Shown here in pieces: positions 33,691-41,946 of a stretch of 64,000 bases of DNA. The stretch is taken from assembly GCF_013283855.1 (NCBI RefSeq), contig NZ_CP054056.1, positions 1,298,707 to 1,362,706 of the forward strand, in the 5' to 3' direction. Position 1 is the stretch's first letter; each line of letters starts with the position of its first letter. The stretch is from Aquiluna borgnonia (GTDB lineage: Bacteria > Actinomycetota > Actinomycetes > Actinomycetales > Microbacteriaceae). Under the pieces are notes generated by a model. The model made no database searches. It was given only the letters and a program-made list of their open reading frames with translations, and was not told the DNA's origin. The position numbers were made by a program, and so were the translations under genes.

Positions 33691-35651
33691 CGGCTTCGTT
33701 CCCTGCGCTGGTTGAGGTTTTCTAGCATTTTGTTGTAGGCCTCGATGTCTTCGTTGCCGCTGCGATCGGATGCTCGATCCAAGCGCTTGCGCTCCCGATC
33801 ATCGGTGCGAGACCACTGGTAAACCACAATCAGTGTGATCACCAGGGTTGGCAATTCACCAACTCCCCAGGCAAATGCTCCGCCGATGGCCTGATCCTCC
33901 AGGGGGGTTGGACCCCAAGTTCTTCCCATGGATCCAAACCAGTCCGCCAGCAGCAAACTCTTCTCGTTCATCAAACCAAGACCAAAGAAGGCGTGGAAGG
34001 CCATGGTTCCGATCAGAAGCATCAGCTTCACGGGGAAGGGTGGTTTGTGAGGCTGGGGATCAACACCGATTAGCGACTGAACGAACAGGTAGCCGGTGAT
34101 CAAAAAGTGCACAATCATCCACTGGTGACCAAGGTGCTGCTCGGTCGCCCAGCGAAACAGCGGGGTGTAGTAAAACATCACGAGCGAGAGGGCGAAGTTC
34201 AAGCCAGCGAAAAGCGGGTGAGAGATAAACCAGGCGTAAGGGGTGTGGACAGCCCAAAGTACCCACTCGCGTAAACCCCTGGAGCCATCAGTCCTGGCAG
34301 CCTGGGCTCTTGCCAAAAGCGTCACCGGGGCACCCGGCACCAGCAACACCGGCACCATCATGCTCAGAATCATGTGGCCGACCATGTGAACCGAGAAGAG
34401 GTAGTCCTGGTAGGCGTTTGGTGCTCCGCTTGTCACATAAGCCAGCACCAGCATTCCGGCAATCCAAGACGCCGTGCGGCCATTTGACCACTTGTCCCCC
34501 CTGGCCCGAAGAATTCGAACACCATTCAGATATAGCGCTATCGCCAAGATAGAGACTGTTAGCCAAAGTGGGTCAACATCCCAAACGCTCACCCAGCTCA
34601 ACTCGGTTAGTTCCGGGGGCAGCGGGTCTCCGGTGAGGATTTGAGCTGGGGTTGGCGCGGTAAATTGCGCTGGATTCTGCGGGGGTGCGGTTCTAGCCAG
34701 GGCGGTGGCAAGCCCGGCCGCTACACCCATAATCGCAACCTCAACCACTAGTACTGAAGCGAAACCGATTGGCTTGTGCTCGATCTTGGAGATTAGGTTG
34801 ATGCGATGCCAGGCGCCAAAACCACCCAGCACCAGCAGGACTGCAGCCTTAGCAATCAAGAGCAGCCCGTAACCACTGAGCAAGTCCTCAGGTGCATACA
34901 GCCGGATGAATCCCGAAGTTAGACCTGAGATTGCAACCAAAATAAAGGCAAACAGCGCAAGGGTGGAGTAGCGGCTAACCAGGGCCTTCCGGCGATCCGG
35001 ATCATCAAAGTAAACCGCAAAGAGCGCAACTAGACCGCCAACCCAAACCGAGATTCCGACCAGGTGCATCAGCATCGAGTTAACCGCGACCGCGTGACCG
35101 ATGTCACTTGACGCGTGGCCAGACTCTGCAAGCGGGTAGAGCCCGGCCATTCCAATTGCAGCGTTGACAGCGGTCATCCGGCCTGCGCCAAACATGATGG
35201 TCAGAAGGCTCAGCAGGAAAGCAAAACCGACGTTGAAGGCCAGGAGCATTCCCAGTTCAATCTCGGTGGCAAATAGCCACAGCCCCGAGGAAAACTCTGG
35301 CCCGTAGCTCAGTGGGACACCTGCTGCCGATAGGTAGGTCATCACAAAGTAAATAGAACCCGAAAGCAACCACAGCGAACTTGCCCAGCTTGCCACCGGC
35401 TGCAGCCTGCGCTGCTCTTCTGGATTTCCGGCAAACGCCGAAAGCGCCAGCGTCCCGATGGCAATGCCCATTGAGAGATTCATCACCAGCTTCACCAGCG
35501 GGGTTCCCCAGCGAACCACCGGCCCGGGATCAGAGAACTGCATCGGGGCAGCACCGCCAAAAAGTGCCAGTGCAACCAGGGTTGCAATCATGGAGGTCAG
35601 TGCAAGAGCGGCAATTGCCAGCAGAAAAAATCTGGCTTTGGTTCCGGTCAC
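33687..35651 (-). CDS. Fused copper-resistance CopD and cytochrome-oxidase assembly CtaG protein
   Basis: A 654-residue membrane protein with two parts. Residues about 1-320 are a CopD-like domain (helices with conserved His, e.g. MLMHLVGISVWVGGLVALF), then about 350-600 are a CtaG-like domain (FSVHMVGHMILSMMVPVLLV, HFLITGYLFVQSLIG). It is thought to handle copper for cytochrome oxidase assembly. This fusion is common in Actinobacteria. It is first in an operon order ICMT-like, CopD-CtaG, PIF1, joined by 4-base overlaps. Confidence 0.9.
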   Translation of the reverse strand: MTGTKARFFLLAIAALALTSMIATLVALALFGGAAPMQFSDPGPVVRWGTPLVKLVMNLSMGIAIGTLALSAFAGNPEEQRRLQPVASWASSLWLLSGSIYFVMTYLSAAGVPLSYGPEFSSGLWLFATEIELGMLLAFNVGFAFLLSLLTIMFGAGRMTAVNAAIGMAGLYPLAESGHASSDIGHAVAVNSMLMHLVGISVWVGGLVALFAVYFDDPDRRKALVSRYSTLALFAFILVAISGLTSGFIRLYAPEDLLSGYGLLLIAKAAVLLVLGGFGAWHRINLISKIEHKPIGFASVLVVEVAIMGVAAGLATALARTAPPQNPAQFTAPTPAQILTGDPLPPELTELSWVSVWDVDPLWLTVSILAIALYLNGVRILRARGDKWSNGRTASWIAGMLVLAYVTSGAPNAYQDYLFSVHMVGHMILSMMVPVLLVPGAPVTLLARAQAARTDGSRGLREWVLWAVHTPYAWFISHPLFAGLNFALSLVMFYYTPLFRWATEQHLGHQWMIVHFLITGYLFVQSLIGVDPQPHKPPFPVKLMLLIGTMAFHAFFGLGLMNEKSLLLADWFGSMGRTWGPTPLEDQAIGGAFAWGVGELPTLVITLIVVYQWSRTDDRERKRLDRASDRSGNEDIEAYNKMLENLNQRRERSR

Positions 35652-36112
35652 TTAGTTAGCCTCGGGAAAAACCTTGGGGTTCGAGCCATGTAGGCCTCGT
35701 AGTCGGGGTAGCGCTTTTTCAGCAGCTCCTCCTCGAACTGGGCCTTGATTCTCAGAAGCAAATACAAAAACGCCAAGATCACAACCTGGGGCCAGTAACC
35801 GGCATCCAGCACCACGCCAAACCCAAGCATCAGAAGTCCAAAGTAGATCGGGTGCCGCACCCTGGAGTAAAGACCAGTGGTTACCAATTCTCCATCCGCC
35901 TTGGGGATTGGTGATGCGGTCAAAGACTTCCCAAGCCCAGTAAAGCTCAACAGCAGCACCAGTGCGCCGACCCCCATGAAAATTAGCCCAAGGGTGGAAA
36001 ACACGCCTGTGAGCTCAAAATACGGCTCGCTCATCCTCGGGGAAGTGAAGAGTAGTGCGATCAGTAAAAACTGAACCGCAACGTAGGAATAAGCCCGAGA
36101 TTTATCGTTCAC
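35648..36112 (-). CDS. Isoprenylcysteine carboxyl methyltransferase-like/phospholipid methyltransferase (ICMT/PEMT) protein
   Basis: A 154-residue membrane protein with four to five helices and the family motif GLYSRVRHPIYFGLLMLGFG (about residues 80-99), which marks ICMT/PEMT-like methyltransferases. The C-terminal half includes EEELLKKRYPDYEAYMARTPRFFP, the SAM-binding end. Its substrate in bacteria is unknown. It overlaps the CopD-CtaG gene by four bases and shares the operon. Confidence 0.85.
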   Translation of the reverse strand: MNDKSRAYSYVAVQFLLIALLFTSPRMSEPYFELTGVFSTLGLIFMGVGALVLLLSFTGLGKSLTASPIPKADGELVTTGLYSRVRHPIYFGLLMLGFGVVLDAGYWPQVVILAFLYLLLRIKAQFEEELLKKRYPDYEAYMARTPRFFPRLTK

Positions 36113-36139
36113 CCATCAACCCTAAAGCCAGAAAGACGA

Positions 36140-36167
36140 AAGCGACGCTGGTTTCCCAGCGTCGCTT
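36140..36167 (-). terminator. Terminator of hup
   Basis: A perfect 12-bp stem (AAGCGACGCTGG/CCAGCGTCGCTT) encloses TTTC; read on the minus strand the loop is GAAA. It lies between the hup stop (36185) and the convergent-side gene start. T-rich sequence follows on the minus strand. Confidence 0.85.
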
Positions 36168-36184
36168 CCTAAGGTTTTTGCTAA

Positions 36185-36457
36185 TTACTTAACTGCAGCC
36201 TTTAGCTTGCTACCTGCAGATACCTTGACGGTGTTTGCAGCTGCAATCTGGATGGTTGCGCCGGTCTGAGGGTTGCGACCGGAGCGTGCTGCGCGGTGGC
36301 CCTTCTCTACGGATAGGTAACCAGGAATGGTGACCTTGTCACCCTTCTTGATTGCTGCACCGATGGTGTCAAACATTGCGTCGATAACGCGGCCTACGGC
36401 TGCCTGAGACTCACCAGTGTGCTTTGCAACTGCTGCTACGAGCTCGCTCTTGTTCAT
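36185..36457 (-). CDS. hup: HU-family nucleoid DNA-binding protein
   Basis: A 90-residue histone-like protein that bends DNA and compacts the nucleoid. It contains the beta-arm sequence VEKGHRAARSGRNPQTGATIQI and the helical core MNKSELVAAVAKHTG. There is no long basic C-terminal tail, unlike mycobacterial HupB. It has a strong Shine-Dalgarno (AGGAGG, 36464-36469) and its own terminator. Codon use indicates high expression. Confidence 0.95.
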   Translation of the reverse strand: MNKSELVAAVAKHTGESQAAVGRVIDAMFDTIGAAIKKGDKVTIPGYLSVEKGHRAARSGRNPQTGATIQIAAANTVKVSAGSKLKAAVK

Positions 36458-36614
36458 AATGTCCTCCTGGACTTCTTGTGGACAGGATTGTCGGATTCAA
36501 CCTATAGCCCTAAACCCCGCGTGATTGCTAATAACTCGGCGTGTTGCGAGGAGTTCGTGTCCCCTTAATCCTTGATCTGGCGCGGTTTTTCCAGATATCG
36601 CACCTCGAGTGGAC

Positions 36615-36659
36615 ATTTATTTGATGTATTATGGAAATAAATTTCATGTAATTTATTTC
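36615..36659. promoter_or_regulatory. Three-half-site AT-rich operator in front of terC
   Basis: The 8-mer ATTTATTT or its reverse AAATAAAT occurs three times: 36615-36622, 36635-36642 and 36651-36658. The last two form a 10-bp perfect inverted repeat (36634-36643 and 36650-36659) with a six-base spacer. A possible -10 box TATTAT is at 36627-36632. The repeat lies 14 bases before the TerC start and probably binds the MarR-like regulator encoded two genes on, but this is inferred. Confidence 0.6.
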
Positions 36660-36672
36660 TAGTTAGGACACC

Positions 36673-37683
36673 GTGGACGTTTCTCTGACGCTTTGGCTGG
36701 CAACCCTAGGCCTGATTCTTCTCATGCTTGCGATTGACCTTTTCGCGCACCGGCACGCCAGTGTGATCTCAATCAAGGAGGCTGCGCTTTGGTCAACCCT
36801 GTGGGTTTCCCTGGGAGTTGCCTTTGGCATCTACCTTTGGTTGGACTTTGGCCCCGAGATTGGGCAGCAGTACTTCTCGGGCTTTGTAATCGAGAAATCC
36901 TTGGCTGTAGATAACGTCTTTATCTGGGCCTTGATCTTTGCGGCATTCAGTGTTCCGAGGGAATACCAGCACCGGGTTTTGTTCCTGGGCGTAATTGGCG
37001 CCCTGGTATTTCGCGGAATCTTCATCGCTGCCGGAGCAGCACTGATTAAGAGCTTTGGCTGGGTGCTATACCTATTTGCCGCATTCTTGATTTACACCGG
37101 TGTAAAGATGCTGCTTGAACGAGATAAGCATTTCAACCCCGCAGAATCCAAGTTCCTAAAACTGTTTCAAAAAATCGTTCCCACCACTGACCGCTACTAC
37201 GGACAACGACTTTTTGTTCGCAAGGCTGGAGTTCTTATGGCAACGCCGCTGCTCGCAGTCTTGGCGCTGGTTGAATTCACCGACATCATTTTTGCCGTTG
37301 ACTCGATCCCTGCGATTTTCGCGGTTACCGAGGAACCCTTCATCGTCTTCGCCGCTAATGCCTTTGCTCTGCTTGGGCTCAGGGCAATGTATTTCTTACT
37401 CTCCGATCTAATTCACCGATTTGTCTATCTCAAAGTCGGTCTGTCCTTCATTTTGGTTTGGGTTGGCATCAAACTCGCGCTTCACGATGTGGTAAAGATC
37501 CCGACCCTGTTATCGCTCAGCCTCATCATTGCAATAATCTCCATAGCGATTATTGCCTCACTCATCAAAACCAAGGGCCAGGCCGCCCACCCGGCGGAAG
37601 TAGAACCGAAGTTTGCTTTCGGGAGCGCCACTGAGGAAGAAATCGCGCAGCTGGATGAGCAGAACGGTAGGAAAAGTAAATGA
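36673..37683 (+). CDS. TerC-family membrane protein
   Basis: A 336-residue integral membrane protein with about nine helices. It shows the TerC signature GFVIEKSLAVDNVFIWALIF, the later VEFTDIIFAVDSIPAIFAVTE, and the conserved acidic pairs that are thought to bind metal. Relatives export manganese or act in tellurite resistance. The start is GTG at 36673 with TAGGAC upstream. It overlaps its MarR-like regulator gene by four bases. Confidence 0.92.
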   Translation: MDVSLTLWLATLGLILLMLAIDLFAHRHASVISIKEAALWSTLWVSLGVAFGIYLWLDFGPEIGQQYFSGFVIEKSLAVDNVFIWALIFAAFSVPREYQHRVLFLGVIGALVFRGIFIAAGAALIKSFGWVLYLFAAFLIYTGVKMLLERDKHFNPAESKFLKLFQKIVPTTDRYYGQRLFVRKAGVLMATPLLAVLALVEFTDIIFAVDSIPAIFAVTEEPFIVFAANAFALLGLRAMYFLLSDLIHRFVYLKVGLSFILVWVGIKLALHDVVKIPTLLSLSLIIAIISIAIIASLIKTKGQAAHPAEVEPKFAFGSATEEEIAQLDEQNGRKSK

Positions 37684-37964
37684 GCGACAAGTGGACGTTT
37701 CTATCCCACCACGCCCACGTCTTGATTGCGCTCAGCGATGACCCAGAGCTCACGATGGACGAACTCGCAAGAATCTCTGGCATCACCACCAGATCAGTTG
37801 TGAATGTGCTCAATGACTTAGTGGATGCTGGCTACCTGACGAAGGAGCGACTGGGTCGCAAGAACCACTACAACATCAACCTCGAAGCTCCATTGCGCCA
37901 TCAAACCAGCGCAAATCGCAAAGTTGGTGACCTGATCCGAGCCCTGGGTCAGTTCTCTCACTAG
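37680..37964 (+). CDS. Small winged-helix (MarR-like) transcriptional regulator
   Basis: A 94-residue protein with a single winged helix-turn-helix domain: DDPELTMDELARISGITTRSVVNVLNDL is the HTH and ERLGRKNHYNINL the wing. It is shorter than usual MarR proteins. It is co-translated with terC (ATGA overlap), and probably controls the operon via the AT-rich inverted repeats upstream of terC. The ligand is unknown. Confidence 0.82.
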   Translation: MSDKWTFLSHHAHVLIALSDDPELTMDELARISGITTRSVVNVLNDLVDAGYLTKERLGRKNHYNINLEAPLRHQTSANRKVGDLIRALGQFSH

Positions 37965-38026
37965 GACAGAGCTAATACGTCCGGTTTAGCCACTTAGATA
38001 ATTTCTAGCTGGCCCAGCTAACAAAA

Positions 38027-38054
38027 AACGCCCCGGAAACTTCTCCGAGGCGTT
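38027..38054. terminator. Bidirectional terminator between the regulator and rpsN
   Basis: An 11-bp stem, AACGCCCCGGA (38027-38037) with TCCGAGGCGTT (38044-38054), with one C-A mismatch. It is flanked by an A-run on the left and a T-run on the right, so it can stop transcription from both sides. It lies between convergent transcripts. Confidence 0.85.
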
Positions 38055-38068
38055 CTTTTGAATTTTTG

Positions 38069-38374
38069 TTACCAGCTGGACTTGGTCACACCTGGTAGTT
38101 CACCCTTGTGTGCCATGTCGCGGAAGCGAACACGGCTGATGCCGAACTTCGAGAGCACACCGCGTGGGCGGCCATCGATTAGGTCACGGCTGCGAACGCG
38201 CACTGGGCTAGCGTCCTTTGGAAGCTTCTGCAGACCCAGGCGGGCCTCTTCGCGCTGCTCGGCAGTCGAAGTTGGGTCAACCAGGGCCTTCTTGTAGGCG
38301 GCACGCTTCTCTGCGTAGCGCTCGACGATTACCTTGCGCTGCTCGTTCTTAGCAATCTTTGACTTCTTAGCCAT
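38069..38374 (-). CDS. rpsN: Ribosomal protein S14, zinc-free (long) form
   Basis: A 101-residue small-subunit protein. It lacks the zinc-binding cysteines of the short S14 type and has the longer sequence [35 protein letters not shown] of the C-minus form. It is the third gene in rpmB-rpmG-rpsN. All three lack zinc ribbons. This is the cluster arrangement of Zur-controlled paralogs in many Actinobacteria, though it may be the only copy here. Confidence 0.95.
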   Translation of the reverse strand: MAKKSKIAKNEQRKVIVERYAEKRAAYKKALVDPTSTAEQREEARLGLQKLPKDASPVRVRSRDLIDGRPRGVLSKFGISRVRFRDMAHKGELPGVTKSSW

Positions 38375-38376
38375 TT

Positions 38377-38544
38377 TTAGCGCTCCTCGCGGAATTCAAC
38401 GTGCTTGCGCACTACTGGGTCGTACTTCTTCAGCACGATGCGGTCTGGGTCGTTGCGACGGTTCTTTTTGGTCACGTAGGTGAAACCAGTGCCGGCGGTT
38501 GACTTCAGCTTGATGATTGGACGGATGTCCTTATCCTTGGCCAT
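38377..38544 (-). CDS. rpmG: Ribosomal protein L33, zinc-free form
   Basis: A 55-residue large-subunit protein beginning [18 protein letters not shown] and ending KHVEFREER. It has no cysteines, so it is the C-minus type. It lies between rpmB and rpsN with an 11-base and a 2-base gap and is short enough to be missed by automated length filters. Start ATG at 38544. Confidence 0.96.
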   Translation of the reverse strand: MAKDKDIRPIIKLKSTAGTGFTYVTKKNRRNDPDRIVLKKYDPVVRKHVEFREER

Positions 38545-38554
38545 CTATGTCTTC

Positions 38555-38791
38555 CTAGATCTTCTCGCCGCGAGCCTGAAGCTCTGCGATTACGGACTCG
38601 ATGCCACGGGTGTCAATTACCTTGATACCGCGTGCTGAAACGTTCAGGGTCACCTTGCGACCGAGGGAAGCTACGAAGTAGGTCTTCTTCTGAATGTTCG
38701 GGTCAAAACGACGCTTGGTCTTGTTCTGAGCGTGCGAAACCTTGTGACCGAACTGCGGACCGGTCTGTGTGACCTGGCAGTAGGCTGCCAT
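38555..38791 (-). CDS. rpmB: Ribosomal protein L28, zinc-free form
   Basis: A 78-residue large-subunit protein. The conserved start is [20 protein letters not shown]; only a single Cys remains instead of the usual CxxC pair, so it cannot form a zinc ribbon. Further motif [14 protein letters not shown] at 38791 has GGAGGAGA just upstream, which rules out the longer in-frame reading. First gene of the rpmB-rpmG-rpsN operon, under the promoter at 38867-38896. Confidence 0.96.
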   Translation of the reverse strand: MAAYCQVTQTGPQFGHKVSHAQNKTKRRFDPNIQKKTYFVASLGRKVTLNVSARGIKVIDTRGIESVIAELQARGEKI

Positions 38792-38866
38792 TTCTCCTCC
38801 TAGGGGCGCGTTTACCCTAAAACATCTTTTGGGGATTGTTGGGGCCAAGGCCCGAGCAACCCCCCA

Positions 38867-38896
38867 AGTTTAGGAGAGGTCTAGGCAATAAAGCAA
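38867..38896 (-). promoter_or_regulatory. Promoter of rpmB-rpmG-rpsN
   Basis: On the minus strand: -35 TTGCTT (38891-38896), 18-base spacer, -10 TAAACT (38867-38872). The leader has a GC-rich stem-loop near 38838-38861 (GGGCC/GGCCC core). No Zur-box-like sequence is in this promoter region. Confidence 0.65.
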
Positions 38897-38913
38897 GTCC
38901 CAGTTCAGAAAAA

Positions 38914-39306
38914 TCAATCTGACACGCCACAGTTCACACAGATTCCATAGAGCTCAATGGTGTGGCTTACCTGCGTGAAGCCCTCTTTGCCCGCCAGCGC
39001 CTCGGCAGCAGCCTCAAATCCGGGAAGCTCAAACTCCACCGCTACCCCGCAACGCCTGCAAATTAGGTGGTGGTGATGCTCGGTGGTGCAGCTTCGATAC
39101 TTGGTCTCGGAGTCCGCTGAACTCAATGCATCGGCCTCACCCTGCTGGGCTAGGTCTGCAAGCGCTCGATAAACCGTGGTCAAGCCAATCTTCTGACCCT
39201 GAAGCAATAGCTGCTGGTAGAGCTCTTGAGCTGAGACAAACCCCGGAGTAGCTTCCAATGCCTCACGAACCGCCGTCTTTTGCCAGGTGGAACGCTTTTG
39301 AATCAT
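38914..39306 (-). CDS. zur: Zinc-uptake regulator Zur (Fur family)
   Basis: A 130-residue Fur-family repressor: winged helix (QKTAVREALEATPGFVSAQELYQQL) followed by a dimerisation domain with the metal-site motif TEHHHHLICRRCG and a second CxxC (ICVNCG). The start ATG at 39306 overlaps the stop of znuB by four bases, so it is the last gene of znuA-znuC-znuB-zur. It is probably autoregulated with the transporter through the Zur box at 41925. A Fur iron regulator is a less likely alternative. Confidence 0.87.
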   Translation of the reverse strand: MIQKRSTWQKTAVREALEATPGFVSAQELYQQLLLQGQKIGLTTVYRALADLAQQGEADALSSADSETKYRSCTTEHHHHLICRRCGVAVEFELPGFEAAAEALAGKEGFTQVSHTIELYGICVNCGVSD

Positions 39307-40145
39307 GCGATCACCGCCCTGGTGCGCAGCGCCGCTATAGCCCTTGCCGTCAGGTAAATCACAAAGGAAATGGTCGTGACAAATGGGCTGATTGGCAGCG
39401 AGCTGCCCAGGGCGAGGAGAATCCCGCCCAGCATAGAAACCAAAGCAAACAGCACGCTCAGCACCGGAACCCACACCTGGCTGCTGCTCAACCTAAGAGC
39501 CGCTGCGGCCGGTGTGACCAAAATTGCCAAAACCAGTAGCGCCCCAACCACCTGAACCGCAGCTGCCACCGCAAGTCCAAGCAGCACCATAAACAAAATG
39601 CCCAGCCCGCGAACCGAGACCCCTCTGGCTGCGGCAACCTCGGGATCCAGTGAGGCAAAACTCAATGGCCGCCAAATAACCATAAGGCTGACTGTGACAA
39701 CCAGCGCGATCGCCGCCATGGCGGCAAGTTTCGGGTCATCAACAGCAACAATCTGCCCGGTTAGCAGGCCGAATTTGTTTGCTGCTCGGCCGGGATAGAG
39801 GGCGAGGGCGAGGATGCCTAAACCAAGGCCGAAGGGCATCAACACCGCAACTATGGAATTTCTGTCCTTAGCTCGATCACCCATCACAGCCAGAATCAAT
39901 GCGGCTAGAAGCGACCCAAAAACCGAACCGAACACCACATCAAACCCGATCAGGAGCGCGATTGCCGCCCCGGCAAAGGAAAGTTCGGCGATGCCGTGAA
40001 CGGCAAAGGACAACTCACGATTCATCACAAAAACGCCAACCAACCCACCGATTAGTGCCAAGAGTGCTCCCGCCCAGAGCGAATTAGCCACCAGCGGGAT
40101 AAGCCGGTCGTAATCGGAGAAATCAAATACATCGGTGAGGTTCAT
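39303..40145 (-). CDS. znuB: Zinc ABC transporter permease
   Basis: A 280-residue permease with eight to nine hydrophobic helices. It is typical of the ABC-3 metal permease family, with the hallmark FAVHGIAELSFAGAA segment and later VVGALLVLAILVTPAAAALRL. The start ATG at 40145 overlaps the znuC stop (TGATG). The substrate zinc is inferred from the neighbouring Zur and His-rich ZnuA. Confidence 0.92.
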   Translation of the reverse strand: MNLTDVFDFSDYDRLIPLVANSLWAGALLALIGGLVGVFVMNRELSFAVHGIAELSFAGAAIALLIGFDVVFGSVFGSLLAALILAVMGDRAKDRNSIVAVLMPFGLGLGILALALYPGRAANKFGLLTGQIVAVDDPKLAAMAAIALVVTVSLMVIWRPLSFASLDPEVAAARGVSVRGLGILFMVLLGLAVAAAVQVVGALLVLAILVTPAAAALRLSSSQVWVPVLSVLFALVSMLGGILLALGSSLPISPFVTTISFVIYLTARAIAALRTRAVIA

Positions 40146-40936
40146 CAGCGCCACTGCTCGTCTTCGTGGTGATCGTGATCGTGAGCACCCAGAACGACAA
40201 CCCTGCCCTGATTCCTAACCACATCAATCTCGGTTCCGTAAAGCTCCGAGAGGACCTCGGAGCGCAAAACCTCATCTGGGGTGCCAATCGCGAATGATCC
40301 CTGCGCCAAATAGAGCACTCGGTCCACGTAGTCGATGATCGGGTTCACGTCGTGAGTCACAAACAACACGGCGGTGTTGTTTTTTTCGCTCTGCTCGTGA
40401 ATCAGCTGACTGACTTCCTGCTGGTGGTGCAGGTCGAGGGCGCTCAGGGGCTCATCGGCGAGAATCAGCTTGGGCTTTGATATCACGGCTTGAGCCACCC
40501 GGACCCGCTGCATCTCTCCCCCCGAGAGGCCACCCACCGGCTTTTCCGCGAGGTGAGCGGCGTCAACCGACTCCAGGGCGCTGAGCACCCTGGCCCTTGC
40601 AGTGCTGGAAGGCAAGGGAATTCCAAAACGATGGCCATCCAGGCCAAAGCGAACGGCGTCGCTGACCCTCAGCGGCAAGCCCGCATCAATTGCTCGGTGC
40701 TGCGGAACGTAGCCAATCTTGGTGTTACCTCTCCGAGAGGAGCTGCCGTCAAATGTGATTGAACCAGCCGAAAGCTCTTGCTGACCGAGGATGCTCTTCA
40801 GGAGCATGGATTTGCCCGAGCCATTGGCTCCGATCACCGCGATGAATTCTCCCGGTTCGACCTCAAAACTCAGGTTTTGCCAAATTATCCGCTCGCCAAA
40901 GGCGAGCGAGGCACCCCTGATGCTCAGCAAACTCAC
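40145..40936 (-). CDS. znuC: Zinc ABC transporter ATP-binding protein
   Basis: A 263-residue ABC ATPase: Walker A GANGSGKS (36-43), signature GGLSGGEMQRV, Walker B LILADEPLSALD and the H-loop VTHD. The C-terminus is unusually His/Asp-rich (GAHDHDHHEDEQWR) and may bind zinc. It overlaps znuA and znuB by one base each. It supplies energy to the permease. Confidence 0.94.
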   Translation of the reverse strand: MSLLSIRGASLAFGERIIWQNLSFEVEPGEFIAVIGANGSGKSMLLKSILGQQELSAGSITFDGSSSRRGNTKIGYVPQHRAIDAGLPLRVSDAVRFGLDGHRFGIPLPSSTARARVLSALESVDAAHLAEKPVGGLSGGEMQRVRVAQAVISKPKLILADEPLSALDLHHQQEVSQLIHEQSEKNNTAVLFVTHDVNPIIDYVDRVLYLAQGSFAIGTPDEVLRSEVLSELYGTEIDVVRNQGRVVVLGAHDHDHHEDEQWR

Positions 40937-41904
40937 TAGTAGACAGCCTCTTGAAGCTGGTCCAAGACCTGGTTCATCCAGTCCAGGTAGTCCATGTCTG
41001 GCGAGGGAATCAGCTCACTCAGTTGAACCACTGGGATACCGTTTTTCTCGGCGAGCTCAGTCAGCTGCTCAGAAACCTGATCGCTGACCTGCAGGTTCGT
41101 AACCAGCAGTGAAACCAATCCGTTTTCGATCAGGGAGCGGGTCTCGGCGAGCGCCGCAGGTGGAACTTCGCTCTCCTCCTCAATGGCGTCAGCTAGAGCC
41201 TCTGGGGTTAGGTTTCTAAACCCAGAGTGCTCAAGCAGTAGGTTTCCGACCCCCTCGGTCGCAATAACGCCCTGGTCCAAGGCATGGTCGCGAAGTGCCT
41301 CACTGCGAATCGTTAGGTTGTCCAGCTCCGACATGAAGAAGTCGTAGTTTTGATTCAGGTCATCAAAGGCTTCTGGCCTAAGCTCCCCAATCGCGGAGAC
41401 AAAGCCCTCGGAGAACTCAGCAACGGCCTCAAAGTCATACCAAACGTGTTCGTTTTCATGCTCGTGAGCGTGCTGGGAGGGCTCCTCTCCCGTGCTGAGC
41501 TCCGAGTAAGCCGGTTGGACAAACTTCACCTCGTCTGAGGCATTGATGAGAGCCTTGATAAATTCGTCGTACCCGCCACCGTTGATCACAATCAACTCTG
41601 CGTCATTGACTGCCAACTGGTCTCTGGCACTGGCCTCATAGGAATGTGGGTCCTGCAGTGGATCACTGATAATGACAGTGACCTCGACCCAGTCTCCGCC
41701 CAGTTGCTTGGCGATATCGCCCCAGACGCTGGTGGTCGCGAGAACCTTCACGACGCCGGTGGCGCCCTCACGGGTGACCGAGGGGGAAGAGTTTGGGGAG
41801 GCAGATTCAGTTGGTTTTGGACCAAAAAGGATCGGACCAACCACAAAAGCAGCCAAGAGACCAACCACTAAGGCCGCTATGCCGCCCAATAACCATTTCT
41901 TCAT
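40936..41904 (-). CDS. znuA: Zinc ABC transporter substrate-binding protein
   Basis: A 322-residue metal-binding protein with an N-terminal membrane anchor (about residues 5-28). A typical cluster A-1 fold follows, with the central His/Glu-rich loop EEPSQHAHEHENEHVWYD near residues 141-158, characteristic of ZnuA. There is no lipobox Cys, so it is anchored by an uncleaved helix. The promoter carries a Zur box 21 bases upstream of the start. Confidence 0.92.
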   Translation of the reverse strand: MKKWLLGGIAALVVGLLAAFVVGPILFGPKPTESASPNSSPSVTREGATGVVKVLATTSVWGDIAKQLGGDWVEVTVIISDPLQDPHSYEASARDQLAVNDAELIVINGGGYDEFIKALINASDEVKFVQPAYSELSTGEEPSQHAHEHENEHVWYDFEAVAEFSEGFVSAIGELRPEAFDDLNQNYDFFMSELDNLTIRSEALRDHALDQGVIATEGVGNLLLEHSGFRNLTPEALADAIEEESEVPPAALAETRSLIENGLVSLLVTNLQVSDQVSEQLTELAEKNGIPVVQLSELIPSPDMDYLDWMNQVLDQLQEAVY

Positions 41905-41924
41905 GGTTCAAGACTAACGCTTAT

Positions 41925-41939
41925 TGAAAATGATTGTCA
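41925..41939. promoter_or_regulatory. Zur box in front of znuA-znuC-znuB-zur
   Basis: TGAAAATGATTGTCA is a near-perfect match to the actinobacterial Zur operator (TGAAAATGATTTTCA-type palindrome), and the dyad extends to TTGAAAATGATTGTCAA (41924-41940). It lies 20 bases upstream of the znuA start. When zinc is plentiful, Zur would bind here and repress uptake. Confidence 0.85.
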
Positions 41940-41946
41940 ATTGCAA

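Noticed and set aside
36575..36596. Short inverted repeat ATCTGG/CCAGAT near hup-terC
   Set aside because: Only six bases with a ten-base loop; too weak to call a terminator or operator.
38792..38913. Zur box in front of rpmB
   Set aside because: No TGAAAATGATTTTCA-like dyad was found by eye, only GC-rich hairpins and a normal promoter.
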